Below are positions 32,154-46,879 of a DNA stretch of 64,000 nt, piece by piece; the stretch's first letter is position 1, and each line of letters starts with the position of its first letter. Source of the stretch: Gemmatimonadota bacterium (GTDB lineage: Bacteria > Gemmatimonadota > Gemmatimonadetes > Gemmatimonadales > GWC2-71-9). The position numbers were made by a program, and so were the translations under genes. The notes under the pieces were generated by a model, which was given only the letters and a program-made list of their open reading frames with translations, was not told where the DNA came from and searched no databases. The stretch lies in contig QHUJ01000119.1 in assembly GCA_003221895.1 (NCBI GenBank), forward strand, positions 1-64,000. Reading direction: 5' to 3'.

Positions 32154-33173
32154 TCATTCGCTGGAGAACGGTGGTTGGAGGATCCCCCGGTCGGTGATGA
32201 ACCCGGTGACGTAGCGCGCCGGCGTCACGTCGAACGCGGGATTCAGCGCGGCCGCTCCATCCGGCGCTATCGGCCGGCCCGCGATCACCGTGACCTCACC
32301 CGGCGAGCGCTGCTCGATCGGGATGAGATCGCCTTCTGGCAGCGACGAATCCACCGTGGACCACGGCGCAGCGCAATAGAACGGCACCCCGTGGTGGCGC
32401 GCCAGCACCGCAAGTCCGTACGTACCGATCTTGTTGGCGAAATCGCCGTTGGCGCAGATCCGATCGGCCCCGACGAGTACGACGTCGACCTTGGCCTGCC
32501 GCATGAGCGTCGCCGCGGCAGCGTCGGTGATGAGCGTGCATGGAATGCCGGCGTGCATCAGCTCCCAAACCGTCAGGCGAGCGCCCTGCAGCAATGGACG
32601 CGTCTCATCCACAAAAACGTGCAGCCGGCGTCCCTGCTCGTGCGCGAGATAAAGGGGCGCCAAAGCGGTCCCGATCCCCCCGGTTGCCAGCGCCCCGGTG
32701 TTGCAGTGCGTCAGGACATTTGACCCATCGGCGAGAATCGTAAGACCGTGCTCGCCGATCCGCCGGCACATCACGCGATCCTCTTCCCAAATGGCCATCG
32801 CTTCCGCGTGCAGTCGCTCCCAGACTCCCGCACTATCGCCGGGCGTTGCTTGCGCCGCGCCCGCCATCCGATGGAGCGCCCAACGAAGATTCACCGCCGT
32901 CGGCCGAGCGTTCGCCAAGAGGTCCGACACCTGCGCGGCACGAGCCAGGAAGGCGGCGCGCGGCGCGGTGCGGTGCTCGCGCAGCGCGGCCACTAGGCCC
33001 ATAGCCGCAGCGATCCCGATCAGCGGCGCGCCGCGCACCTGGAGAGTCCGGATCGCTTCGGCGACCGCCTCGGCGCTTTCCAGATCGCGCGTGATTTCCG
33101 CCTCTGGCAGGGCACGCTGATCGATTATGCGAACCGCACCCGACGGTGCCCACGCAATCGCCTGTACACTCAT
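32154..33173 (-). CDS. mtnA: S-methyl-5-thioribose-1-phosphate isomerase
   Basis: Methionine salvage enzyme converting methylthioribose-1-P to methylthioribulose-1-P. 339 residues: VRGAPLIGIAAA, the catalytic-Cys loop THCNTGALATGGIGTA, ETRPLLQGARLT, VGADRICANGD and NKIGTYGLA are all present. ATG 33173, with a TAGGTT box seven bases upstream. No other salvage genes are nearby. Confidence 0.96.
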   Translation of the reverse strand: MSVQAIAWAPSGAVRIIDQRALPEAEITRDLESAEAVAEAIRTLQVRGAPLIGIAAAMGLVAALREHRTAPRAAFLARAAQVSDLLANARPTAVNLRWALHRMAGAAQATPGDSAGVWERLHAEAMAIWEEDRVMCRRIGEHGLTILADGSNVLTHCNTGALATGGIGTALAPLYLAHEQGRRLHVFVDETRPLLQGARLTVWELMHAGIPCTLITDAAAATLMRQAKVDVVLVGADRICANGDFANKIGTYGLAVLARHHGVPFYCAAPWSTVDSSLPEGDLIPIEQRSPGEVTVIAGRPIAPDGAAALNPAFDVTPARYVTGFITDRGILQPPFSSE

Positions 33174-33183
33174 CGCTTTGAAC

Positions 33184-33189
33184 CTATAG
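33184..33189. promoter_or_regulatory. Symmetric bidirectional -10 element (CTATAG)
   Basis: The 26-base gap between the mtnA and echA start codons is centred on the palindrome CTATAG. The first base of each start codon is exactly 13.5 bases from its centre. Both directions read TATAG followed by TTC, and TAG-x-TT boxes lie seven bases before each ATG. One site could serve both genes as leaderless promoters. -35 elements are weak on both sides. Confidence 0.55.
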
Positions 33190-33199
33190 CTTTCGAGCC

Positions 33200-33982
33200 A
33201 TGACCTACCAGACCCTGTTGTTTGAGATAAAGGACGGTATCGCGTTCGTCACCATCAATCGTCCCGACAAACTGAATGCTCTCAACGACCAGGTGATCCT
33301 GGAGCTGAGCTCGGCCGTCGATCGCCTGACGACCGAAGCCGAGATCAAGGGCGCGATTCTCACCGGCGCGGGGCCCAAATCGTTCGTTGCCGGCGCCGAC
33401 ATCGGCGATCTCTCGCGCCAGGGGCCGTTCGACGGCAAAGCACGCGCGCAGCGGGGTCAGGCTGTGCTGCGACGACTGGAGACGTGCGGCAAACCGGTCA
33501 TCGCCGCGATCAACGGCTTTGCGCTGGGCGGCGGCTGCGAGCTCGCGATGGCGTGCCACATTCGGATCGCGGGCGAGAACGCAAAGTTCGGCCAGCCAGA
33601 AGTGAAGCTGGGCATTGCGCCCGGGTACGGCGGGACGCAGCGGCTGCCCAGAATTGTCGGCAAGGGCGTCGCCCTCCAATTGATCCTCACCGGCGAAATG
33701 ATCGACGCGCAGGAAGCCTATCGCATCGGACTCGTGAACAAGATCGTTCCCTCAGGCGACTTGCTCGCCGAATCCGAGAAAATGATGCGGGGTATCCTCA
33801 CGATGGGACCCCTGGCGGTCCGGCTCGCCATGGAGGCGGTCGATCAGGGCCTGGAGATGACGCTGGATGAGGGGTTGTTGCTCGAGGCGAATCATTTTGG
33901 ACTCCTGGCCGCCACCTCAGACATGAAAGAAGGAACGACCGCATTTCTCGAAAAGCGCGCCGCCAACTTCCAGGGACGCTGA
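33200..33982 (+). CDS. Enoyl-CoA hydratase/isomerase family protein
   Basis: 260-residue crotonase fold. Oxyanion-hole segments FVAGADIGDL and GFALGGGCELAMACHI are present; both catalytic Glu positions are kept (CELAMA and PEVKLGIAPGYGGTQRLPR), so hydratase activity is expected. The C-terminal EGTTAFLEKR motif is typical. Likely acts in fatty acid or related acyl-CoA degradation; substrate not assignable. Confidence 0.93.
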   Translation: MTYQTLLFEIKDGIAFVTINRPDKLNALNDQVILELSSAVDRLTTEAEIKGAILTGAGPKSFVAGADIGDLSRQGPFDGKARAQRGQAVLRRLETCGKPVIAAINGFALGGGCELAMACHIRIAGENAKFGQPEVKLGIAPGYGGTQRLPRIVGKGVALQLILTGEMIDAQEAYRIGLVNKIVPSGDLLAESEKMMRGILTMGPLAVRLAMEAVDQGLEMTLDEGLLLEANHFGLLAATSDMKEGTTAFLEKRAANFQGR

Positions 33983-34326
33983 TCCTCCTGTTCGTCGCAG
34001 CCTGCCTGGCCGAGCGCGAGCGTCCCGGGCCGCCGCGACTGACCTTCACGATCGACGACATCTCCGCACTCAGCTCCACCCACACCGACACGCTCGCCGG
34101 GAGTGTGCGCGCGGAGGATCCCGATGGGATAGATTCGGTCTGGGTCGCACTGGACAGCGTGGAGAAGGGCGAAGATGGCGTGTTCGACCGGGTGTTCACC
34201 TCCCGCTGGCGGTTTGTGGTCGCAGCCGGCCACCCCCAGGGCGATCGCCTCCCGCTGACCTTCCGCGCCCGGGATGTAGCGGGGTTTGAGGCCCAGCGGG
34301 ACACGTACGTTGTGGTCGGACCGTGA
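33979..34326 (+). CDS. Small predicted lipoprotein with non-standard start
   Basis: Open frame encoding LILLFVAACLAERERPG followed by a beta-rich domain (LTFTIDDISALSSTHTDTL...DTYVVVGP). FVAAC is a lipobox, so the signal is real-looking, yet no ATG, GTG or TTG lies upstream before the preceding in-frame stop. Options: CTG 33979, overlapping the echA stop as CTGA but giving a very short signal, or ATT 33943, giving a full signal (ISRKARRQLPGTLILLFVAAC segment). The only standard start, GTG 34105, would lose half the domain. Confidence 0.6.
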   Translation: MILLFVAACLAERERPGPPRLTFTIDDISALSSTHTDTLAGSVRAEDPDGIDSVWVALDSVEKGEDGVFDRVFTSRWRFVVAAGHPQGDRLPLTFRARDVAGFEAQRDTYVVVGP

Positions 34327-34347
34327 CTTCCGTAGCTGGCTTAACTG

Positions 34348-34376
34348 TTGACAGGACAATGACTTCCGGGTAAATT
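34348..34376 (+). promoter_or_regulatory. Strong promoter of dciA-gyrB
   Basis: TTGACA (34348-34353, consensus), 17 bases, TAAATT (34371-34376). The dciA GTG begins eight bases later, so transcription would start at about the start codon. The GGAGG at 34377-34381 would then lie mostly outside the mRNA. Confidence 0.8.
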
Positions 34377-34384
34377 GGAGGCTT

Positions 34385-38005
<3,621 letters not shown>

Positions 38006-38011
38006 TCGATT

Positions 38012-38836
38012 ATGCGCCTCTCCATTTGCCTGCTCGCTTCGCTGTTCTGCGCCACGAATCTCGTGGCGCAGGGCGACTCCACCGCAACGCACACCGCTGC
38101 CCCCGGAGCCGCCCATCACATCGCGGCGGGCGACAGCGCCGGACCGATGCATCCCGATGTGGCGCTGCGCCACTATCAGGAGGCCCTCGCCGTCGATTCG
38201 ACGAATTACGAAGCGGACTGGAAGGCGGCCCGGGCGATCGCCGACGTAGCCAAACAAATACAGGGCAACGACGATTCCCTCAAGAACCGCCGGGACAGCC
38301 TGTATTCAGTGGGCCGAACCTATGCCGAGCGGGCCATTCGCGCCGATTCGACGCAGGCGGACGGGCATTACGCGCTGGCGATGGTGCTGGGCCGGTTATC
38401 GAGAACCAGAGGCGGCAAGGAGCGCGTGCGTTTCGCCAAGGTCATCTACGACGAAGCCGCGCGCGCCGTCGCGATCAATCCCAACCACGATAACGCCCAC
38501 CACGTCCTCGGCGCCTGGAATGCCGAAGTCAAGCGGTTGTCCGGATTCACCTACTTCTTTGCGAAGACGTTGTACGGCGGCGGGTTCATGTCAAAGGCGA
38601 ATTGGCCGGACGCGGTCAGCCATCTCCAGAAAGCCGTGGAGATCGACCCCCAACACATCTATCACCGGCTCGAGCTGGCGGAAGTCTACGTCGACCTCGA
38701 CCAGTACTCCAAGGCGCGCGAGCAGCTGCAGGTGATTGCGACGCTGCCGAACTACGACGTGCTGGACCATCAGTACAAAGACGACGCCGTGGCGCTCCTC
38801 GACGAGATCAAGAACAAAAAGGACAAAAGCAGCTAG
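38012..38836 (+). CDS. Secreted TPR-like protein
   Basis: 274 residues. Signal peptide MRLSICLLASLFCATNLVAQ, then helical repeats (ALAVDSTNYEADWKAARAIA, YAERAIRADSTQADGHYALAM, HLQKAVEIDPQHIYHRLELAEVY). Resembles the family of TPR proteins related to regulators of microtubule dynamics, role unknown in bacteria. No ribosome site before the ATG. Its TAG shares CTAG with the convergent peptidase stop. Confidence 0.85.
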   Translation: MRLSICLLASLFCATNLVAQGDSTATHTAAPGAAHHIAAGDSAGPMHPDVALRHYQEALAVDSTNYEADWKAARAIADVAKQIQGNDDSLKNRRDSLYSVGRTYAERAIRADSTQADGHYALAMVLGRLSRTRGGKERVRFAKVIYDEAARAVAINPNHDNAHHVLGAWNAEVKRLSGFTYFFAKTLYGGGFMSKANWPDAVSHLQKAVEIDPQHIYHRLELAEVYVDLDQYSKAREQLQVIATLPNYDVLDHQYKDDAVALLDEIKNKKDKSS

Positions 38837-40188
38837 CGCCCGCGCATCAGCTTTTCGATGGCGTCCGTGGTTCGCGGCGCGCCCGCGGACAGCCATTCAC
38901 CGCCCTTCGCGGTCACCAGCACGTCGTCCTCGATGCGGACCCCGAGTCGCTCGGCCTCCAGATAGATCCCGGGCTCCAGCGTCACCACCATTCCCGGCTC
39001 CAGCGGCCTGCCGATGCCGACATCGTGTACGTCCATGCCGATCGGGTGGCCGAGCCCGTGATTGAAGTATTCCCGGTCGTCGCACGTCTTGTCGCCGCAG
39101 AGCGTACCGGAGTGATCGCGCATGTAGTGGCGCGCGATGTCGTCGAGCTGCCGCATCGTCATCCCGGGCCGCATTGAATCGAAGGCCGCCTGCTGCGCCC
39201 CCAGCACCAGGTCGTAAATTGCCTTTTGCCGGGGCGTGAACTTGCCGTTCACGGGGAAGGTGCGGGTGACGTCAGCCGTGTATTGCCCCCACTCCGCCGC
39301 CGCATCGATGACGACGAGGTCGCCGTTCTCAGTGCGACGACGATTGACGTCGTAGTGAAGCGTCGTCGAATTCGGCCCGCTCCCGACGATCGACGGGTAA
39401 CCCAGCCGGTCGGCGCCATTGCCGCGGAATCCCTCTTCGAGCACCGCCTCCATTTCGTACTCGTACATCCCCGGCCGAGCGGCGCGCATGGCGGCGACAT
39501 GCCCGGCGACGCTGATCTCCACGGCCCGTCTGAGCCGCGCGATTTCGTCGGCGTCCTTCACGACGCGCATCGAATCGACGATCGGCAGGAGGTTCCGAAC
39601 GTCGGCACCCGAGAACGCGATGTCGGCGATCTGGCGCTCCTCGCGCGTGGTCGGGCCGAGCGGCACGTAAATCGGGGTGTTCGCGAACCGCAGCCGTCTG
39701 AGACGGATGTCGAGTGAATCCGTGGGCAACACCTTCGCAATGCCGGAGAGCCGCACCGCCACGCTGTCGGGGCCGAGTCGCAGCCCGGTCCAGCGTTCCT
39801 GAGAGGGCGTGCGGGGCGGCAGAAACAGCACCGTCTCGAGCGAATCCGGCCCGCGCGCCGTCATGACGAGCCACGCGTCCTGCGTCTCGAGCTCAGTGAA
39901 GTAGAAGAACGTGTTGTCCTGCCGGAAGTCGTTGTCCTGCACGTAATCCTTCTCGATGTTGCGCTCGTGGGCGGCGGGAATCAGCACCGTCGCGCGGCCG
40001 AGGCGGCGCAGCAGCGCGCGGCGGCGCGCGGCCGTCGCGGCGGTGTCCGCCGGACGCCCCATCCCCGGCAGCTCCGGACTGACGCTGTAGGCGCCGATGG
40101 GTGCCGGAGCCGCGGATCCCGGGGATTGTGACGCAGATTGCGCAACAAATGCGATGCAGATGACGGACGTGAGTGTGATGGTTCGCAT
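38833..40188 (-). CDS. Exported Xaa-Pro aminopeptidase (M24 family)
   Basis: 451 residues with a signal peptide (TLTSVICIAFVAQSAS). N-terminal creatinase-like domain, then the pita-bread catalytic domain with all five metal ligands visible: Asp in VIDAAAEW, Asp in TADVTRTF, His in HGLGHPIG, Glu in TLEPGIY and Glu in RIEDDVLV. Acts on peptides with Pro at position 2, probably in the periplasm. A TAGATT box lies eight bases before the ATG. Confidence 0.93.
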   Translation of the reverse strand: MRTITLTSVICIAFVAQSASQSPGSAAPAPIGAYSVSPELPGMGRPADTAATAARRRALLRRLGRATVLIPAAHERNIEKDYVQDNDFRQDNTFFYFTELETQDAWLVMTARGPDSLETVLFLPPRTPSQERWTGLRLGPDSVAVRLSGIAKVLPTDSLDIRLRRLRFANTPIYVPLGPTTREERQIADIAFSGADVRNLLPIVDSMRVVKDADEIARLRRAVEISVAGHVAAMRAARPGMYEYEMEAVLEEGFRGNGADRLGYPSIVGSGPNSTTLHYDVNRRRTENGDLVVIDAAAEWGQYTADVTRTFPVNGKFTPRQKAIYDLVLGAQQAAFDSMRPGMTMRQLDDIARHYMRDHSGTLCGDKTCDDREYFNHGLGHPIGMDVHDVGIGRPLEPGMVVTLEPGIYLEAERLGVRIEDDVLVTAKGGEWLSAGAPRTTDAIEKLMRGR

Positions 40189-40196
40189 GAAAGGGT

Positions 40197-40202
40197 AATC
40201 TA
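40197..40202 (-). promoter_or_regulatory. Candidate -10 box (TAGATT) eight bases before the M24 peptidase
   Basis: TAGATT eight bases before the ATG on the minus strand, with no ribosome site between. The -35 region is weak. Same spacing as other candidate leaderless genes in this window. Confidence 0.4.
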
Positions 40203-40239
40203 CATCCGCTTGACGGAGTTGGAGTCCCCGAGCGAAACT

Positions 40240-43037
<2,798 letters not shown>

Positions 43038-43050
43038 GTTGGCGTCCCAT

Positions 43051-43548
43051 ATGACCGCACCCGGAATCGTCAGGCAATTGCATGCGAGCCTAGCGGCGCA
43101 CGCGCCCGACCAGCTCGTCGCGATTCTCCAGGAAGCCGGCTACGCGGCCGGTGAAGGCCTGTATCGGAGCTTCGCGGCGACGAACAATCCCGCCGACCTC
43201 GATGCCGACATGCTGGCCGAGACGTTGTCGGAGTTTTTCACGAGCGGCGGATGGGGAAGCGTCACGATTACGCCGGTCGGCACCGGCGCGCTGGCGCTCG
43301 ACTCCGTCGACTGGGTCGAAGCGGAGCCCGGTGCGGCGCAATCCCCGATGTGCTTCTTCTCGGCGGGCATGCTGGCGGACTTCTTAGGACGGCTGTCCGA
43401 CGAGACCGTCGCGGTGCTCGAAGTCGAGTGTCGCAGCCGAGGGGACGCCCGCTGCCGCTTCTTATCGGCGACCCCCGATGTGCTGGAGCGCGTCTACAAC
43501 GACATGACGGCGGGGAGGAGCTACGCGGAGGCGTTGGGCGCCGCGTAG
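43051..43548 (+). CDS. V4R (4-vinyl reductase-like) domain protein
   Basis: 165 residues made essentially of one V4R domain. The C-terminal metal/ligand motif C-RSRGDAR-C-RF is present, with the preceding FFSAGMLADFLGRL helix. V4R domains bind small molecules, often hydrocarbons or tetrapyrrole intermediates; standalone copies have no fixed role. ATG 43051. Its TAG is supplied by a 28-bp palindrome. Confidence 0.85.
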   Translation: MTAPGIVRQLHASLAAHAPDQLVAILQEAGYAAGEGLYRSFAATNNPADLDADMLAETLSEFFTSGGWGSVTITPVGTGALALDSVDWVEAEPGAAQSPMCFFSAGMLADFLGRLSDETVAVLEVECRSRGDARCRFLSATPDVLERVYNDMTAGRSYAEALGAA

Positions 43549-43572
43549 GGGCGCAGCATGCTGCGCCCCTAC
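43545..43572. repeat. Perfect 28-bp palindrome carrying both stop codons
   Basis: Perfect inverted repeat with 14-base arms (GTAGGGGCGCAGCA and its complement), centred between 43558 and 43559. The left arm holds the TAG of the V4R gene and the right arm the TAG of the convergent tldE gene. Probably a bidirectional terminator and/or a dispersed REP-like palindrome. Confidence 0.85.
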
Positions 43573-44909
43573 CTACGGGCCACGCTGACTCCTTCGAGTA
43601 GTAGCGACGGGGACCACCGCGCCCCCAGCCACCGCCCGTCGGTTCCAAATCCCCCAATCTTCTTCAGGAGATCGTAGGCGTTGCCCGCGACGGCCGCGTC
43701 CTTCACGCGTCCGGTGATCTCGCCGCGCTGCACGCGATAGGCGAGGCCCACGGGGTGGCTGAAGACGCCGCTGATCACGTTGCCCTGCCCTACGCCGATC
43801 AAGTCGTCGACGACCAGGCCATCGTCGATGTCACCGATGAGACCGCCCCCGAGGACTGAAGTGGACGCGTTGCTTCCGCGCGGACCGTCGGCGGACATGC
43901 GGAAGAAGATGTTCGTATAGCCGATCCGCGGTTTGCCGAAGAAGCCGCGTTGTCCGTTTCCCGTACTTTGCGTCTTCGCGCGCGCGGCGGTTTCGAGATC
44001 GTAGACAAAGCGTCCCACGCTGCCGCGCTCCACCAGTCCCGTCGCGCGGGACGGCACACATTCATCATCGATGGGCCGCGACGCGGGGCGCCCTGGCGTC
44101 AGCGGATCGTCGACAATCGACAAGCGTTGGTCGAACATCAGCTCCCCAACCTTTCCCGCGAGCGGCGAGCTGCCCTGCAGCACGGTCTTGCCCGAGAGTG
44201 CCTGCTCGAGCGGCAGTACCACCGCGGCGAGCCCGGCGGGCGTGAAGACGACGGGAAGCGCGCCATCAGGCGGCGCAACCACGGTCAGTGCCGCAGTGAG
44301 TCGCGTCTCGATCGACCGGACCAGCGCCTCCAGATCGGCGTCGCCCGGCAGGTCCGCACCGACGTAGTGATCGTAGATCATCAGGACGTCGTCACCCGCA
44401 ATGCGGGTGACGTCTGCCGCCACCGCGATGGCGGTGCCGCGGTATTCGCCTCGGGCGCCGGCGCTGTTGCCCACGGCCGTGTCGGCGATTTCGCGCTCGA
44501 CCGACACATTCACCTGACAGCCGGGCCGCTCCAGCCGCTCGACGAGCCCCTTGCCCAGGCGGATCAAGTCGTCGAGTGACGCGTTGGCGGTGCGATCGAA
44601 GAAGGTGGGAATCGGCGGGAGCTGTGATGCGGCGACCGCGGGGAATGCGAGCTCGACCGACTCGCCAAGCTCGGCGGAGGCGCGGGCGCGCGTGACGAGC
44701 TCCTCCGGGTCCGGCGCCGCCGACGTGGTGCCCGCGACTCCCATGCGGCCTCCGGCGATGACCCGCAGGTTCACCCCGGCTTCTTCGGAAATGCCCGCCG
44801 CCTTGAGCCGGCCAGCCTCGAATGCGACCGCCGTTTGCTCCTCGCGCCGCCACAGCGCGTCGGCGTTATCGACGTTGCGCCGGGCGGTCTCGAGCAGGCG
44901 ATCGATCAC
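43569..44909 (-). CDS. pmbA: TldE/PmbA-family protease-like subunit
   Basis: 446 residues. PmbA/TldE fold: an N-terminal half (FEAGRLKAAGISEEAGVNLRVI), then GVFSHPVGLAYRVQRGEITG near the C-terminus. It lacks the HExxxH motif, as expected for the TldE partner. GTG 44909 overlaps the tldD stop (GTGA). Together with TldD it forms a heterodimeric metalloprotease acting on unfolded peptides or peptide antibiotics. Confidence 0.92.
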   Translation of the reverse strand: MIDRLLETARRNVDNADALWRREEQTAVAFEAGRLKAAGISEEAGVNLRVIAGGRMGVAGTTSAAPDPEELVTRARASAELGESVELAFPAVAASQLPPIPTFFDRTANASLDDLIRLGKGLVERLERPGCQVNVSVEREIADTAVGNSAGARGEYRGTAIAVAADVTRIAGDDVLMIYDHYVGADLPGDADLEALVRSIETRLTAALTVVAPPDGALPVVFTPAGLAAVVLPLEQALSGKTVLQGSSPLAGKVGELMFDQRLSIVDDPLTPGRPASRPIDDECVPSRATGLVERGSVGRFVYDLETAARAKTQSTGNGQRGFFGKPRIGYTNIFFRMSADGPRGSNASTSVLGGGLIGDIDDGLVVDDLIGVGQGNVISGVFSHPVGLAYRVQRGEITGRVKDAAVAGNAYDLLKKIGGFGTDGRWLGARWSPSLLLEGVSVARR

Positions 44910-46285
44910 ACGTCGCCCCCAATCAGCGCTTCTTCGATGCGGACGTGCGGCGCCCCTTCGGTGACGGGCAGGGGAAACTGGCCGCCTTTGCCGCAGCCGC
45001 CGCCCATCTGGTTCCACGTGAAGTCGCCCGCGATATGGTCGATGCGGTCGAGCGTCTGGAACAGATTGCCGGCGAGCACCACGTCCTTCACCAGCTCGGC
45101 GAGATGCCCGTCGCGGATCATGTAGCCCCATCCGGCCGTGAACGAGAAATTCTCGAGCATCGTCTGCCCGCCGAATGCGCCGCATGCGTAGACGCCGAGC
45201 TTCAAGTCGCTGATCAAATCCTGAAATCCGACGCCGGCCTTGCCCGGTGCGATGTAGGTGTTCGTCATCCGCACGATCGGCGGATGACGGAACGAAATCG
45301 CCCGGGCGTTGCCCGTCGGCCGCTCGCCAAGCTTCGCTGCGGTTTCCCGCGAATGGAGCCGGCCGACGAGAATGCCCTCGCGGATGAGCGGCGTGTCCTG
45401 GGTGGGTGTGCCTTCGTCATCATAGGGCAGCGTTCCGCGCAACCCGCTCTCCGCGCCGTTGTCGCCGGCGTTCAGCACCGGTTTGCCGAACCGCCGCCCG
45501 AGCGTCATCATCTCCCGCGCCTGCGGATTCTCGTAGACGAAGTCAGCTTCGGACAGATGCCCGAACGCTTCGTGGATGAAGACGCCGGCGAGCTCATTGT
45601 CGAGGATGACGGGGTAGCTGCCGCCCCGCACGCGTGGCGCGTCGAGCAGATCCACCGCCCGCTGCGCGGTGACGCGAAAGCGATCCTCGAACTCCTGCAC
45701 GCTCCGCCACCCTTTGCGCAGCCCGATCGACTCGAGCCCCTTCTCGATGGTGCCGTTGCGCCGGCCGATCGCGGTCCCCGAGACGACGACCTCGGGGCGC
45801 AGCTGGTAGAGGGCGGTGCCCTCGGAGTTGACGTACCAGACTTCCGAGACCTCGTCGCGATAGCTCGATTGTGTGTCGACGATCGCGTTCGACACCGCGA
45901 GCATCGCGCCATTGTAGGTCTCTAGAAGCGTCTTTTTCTCGGCGAGCGAGATTCCGCGCACGTCACCGTCGAGATCGAGCGCGGCATCGGCTACCTGCGG
46001 AGCGGTATCGGCCAGCCGGATCGGCTCGGTGAGCCGCACGGCGCGCGACAGCTCGTGCGCCCGGCGAACCATGACGGGCAGCTCGTCGAGCGACGTAAAC
46101 GACGCGATGCCCCACCCGTACCCTTTGTTGAGCGCGCGCACGAAGCCGCCCTGGTCTTCGCTGACGGTGGCGGTCTCAAGCCGCCGCCCGCGGAACGCGA
46201 CGGAGGAGCTCCAGGTGCGTTCGACGCGAATTTCAGTGTAATCAGCCCGGGACTGCGTGACCGCTGCGGCGAGACGATCCTTCAA
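44906..46285 (-). CDS. tldD: TldD-family metalloprotease
   Basis: 459 residues, the catalytic partner of TldE. Zinc motif HEAFGH with downstream Glu/Asp, and GGGCGKGGQFPLPVTEGAP near the end, typical of TldD. TTG start 46285 overlaps the preceding stop as TTGA. The operon is phosphoribosyltransferase-tldD-tldE. Confidence 0.94.
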   Translation of the reverse strand: MKDRLAAAVTQSRADYTEIRVERTWSSSVAFRGRRLETATVSEDQGGFVRALNKGYGWGIASFTSLDELPVMVRRAHELSRAVRLTEPIRLADTAPQVADAALDLDGDVRGISLAEKKTLLETYNGAMLAVSNAIVDTQSSYRDEVSEVWYVNSEGTALYQLRPEVVVSGTAIGRRNGTIEKGLESIGLRKGWRSVQEFEDRFRVTAQRAVDLLDAPRVRGGSYPVILDNELAGVFIHEAFGHLSEADFVYENPQAREMMTLGRRFGKPVLNAGDNGAESGLRGTLPYDDEGTPTQDTPLIREGILVGRLHSRETAAKLGERPTGNARAISFRHPPIVRMTNTYIAPGKAGVGFQDLISDLKLGVYACGAFGGQTMLENFSFTAGWGYMIRDGHLAELVKDVVLAGNLFQTLDRIDHIAGDFTWNQMGGGCGKGGQFPLPVTEGAPHVRIEEALIGGDV

Positions 46286-46830
46286 CGGGTTTCCTTCAGC
46301 TGGTCGCGATAGTCGGGGCGGACGACGATTTCCCCGTCGACGATGACTTCGAGATCCCAGGGGAGAATGATGAAGTTTTCATTTTCCAGCGCGTAATAGT
46401 CCGGCTTGTACGTGCCCGTCTTGAACGAGACGGCGGTTTTCACCGCGGCCGGTTTCAAATCGCGCACCGCGGCGAGGGCGAGCTTCATCGTGTTGCCCGA
46501 TTCGCAGGTCTCATCCACGAGCAGGACGCGCTTGCCGGTCACGAGGCGCGGCGGCCCCGCGATCACCGACCCTTCCGGGGTGATGGCGATCGATGCGAAA
46601 TCGCGCTGCAGAATGCTGGCGACCACGGCCCCGGGAATGACCCCCGCCCTGGCGATGCCGAGCACCACCTCGGGGTCGTATTCGCGGAACACTTTCAGCG
46701 CGAGCACGCGGCACAGCTCGCCGAACAGCGCCCAGTCCACCTGCAGCACGCCGCGCGGCGGCTGGCTCTTGGGTCGCATGCCCGTGGGTGAACGTGGATT
46801 GGGTCGCGGGGGCCGGGGAGGGAACGCCAT
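46282..46830 (-). CDS. Phosphoribosyltransferase-family protein
   Basis: 182 residues, type I PRTase fold with the PRPP loop RVLLVDETCESGNTMKLA and an early PEVVLGIARAGVIPG. Substrate loop similar to xanthine/hypoxanthine-type enzymes; not assignable further. ATG 46830 (or internal ATG 46779). A TTGCGG-N18-TAGAAT promoter ends five bases before the ATG: leaderless candidate. Confidence 0.88.
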   Translation of the reverse strand: MAFPPRPPRPNPRSPTGMRPKSQPPRGVLQVDWALFGELCRVLALKVFREYDPEVVLGIARAGVIPGAVVASILQRDFASIAITPEGSVIAGPPRLVTGKRVLLVDETCESGNTMKLALAAVRDLKPAAVKTAVSFKTGTYKPDYYALENENFIILPWDLEVIVDGEIVVRPDYRDQLKETR

Positions 46831-46835
46831 GCGGG

Positions 46836-46873
46836 ATTCTACATTGCCAATGTCCGCAGCCGCAAGCTATTTT
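46836..46873. promoter_or_regulatory. Overlapping divergent promoters, both leaderless-type
   Basis: Minus strand: TTGCGG (46860-46865), 18 bases, TAGAAT (46836-46841), five bases to ATG 46830. Plus strand: TTGCCA (46844-46849), 18 bases, TATTTT (46868-46873), six bases to ATG 46880. The two promoters interpenetrate, so firing should be mutually exclusive. Confidence 0.65.
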
Positions 46874-46879
46874 CGGCGC

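Noticed and set aside
33943-33979. ATT at 33943 as a firm start for the lipoprotein
   Set aside because: It gives an attractive signal peptide, but ATT initiation is extremely rare and the Arg-rich n-region could be a by-product of the overlapping echA frame; kept only as an alternative.
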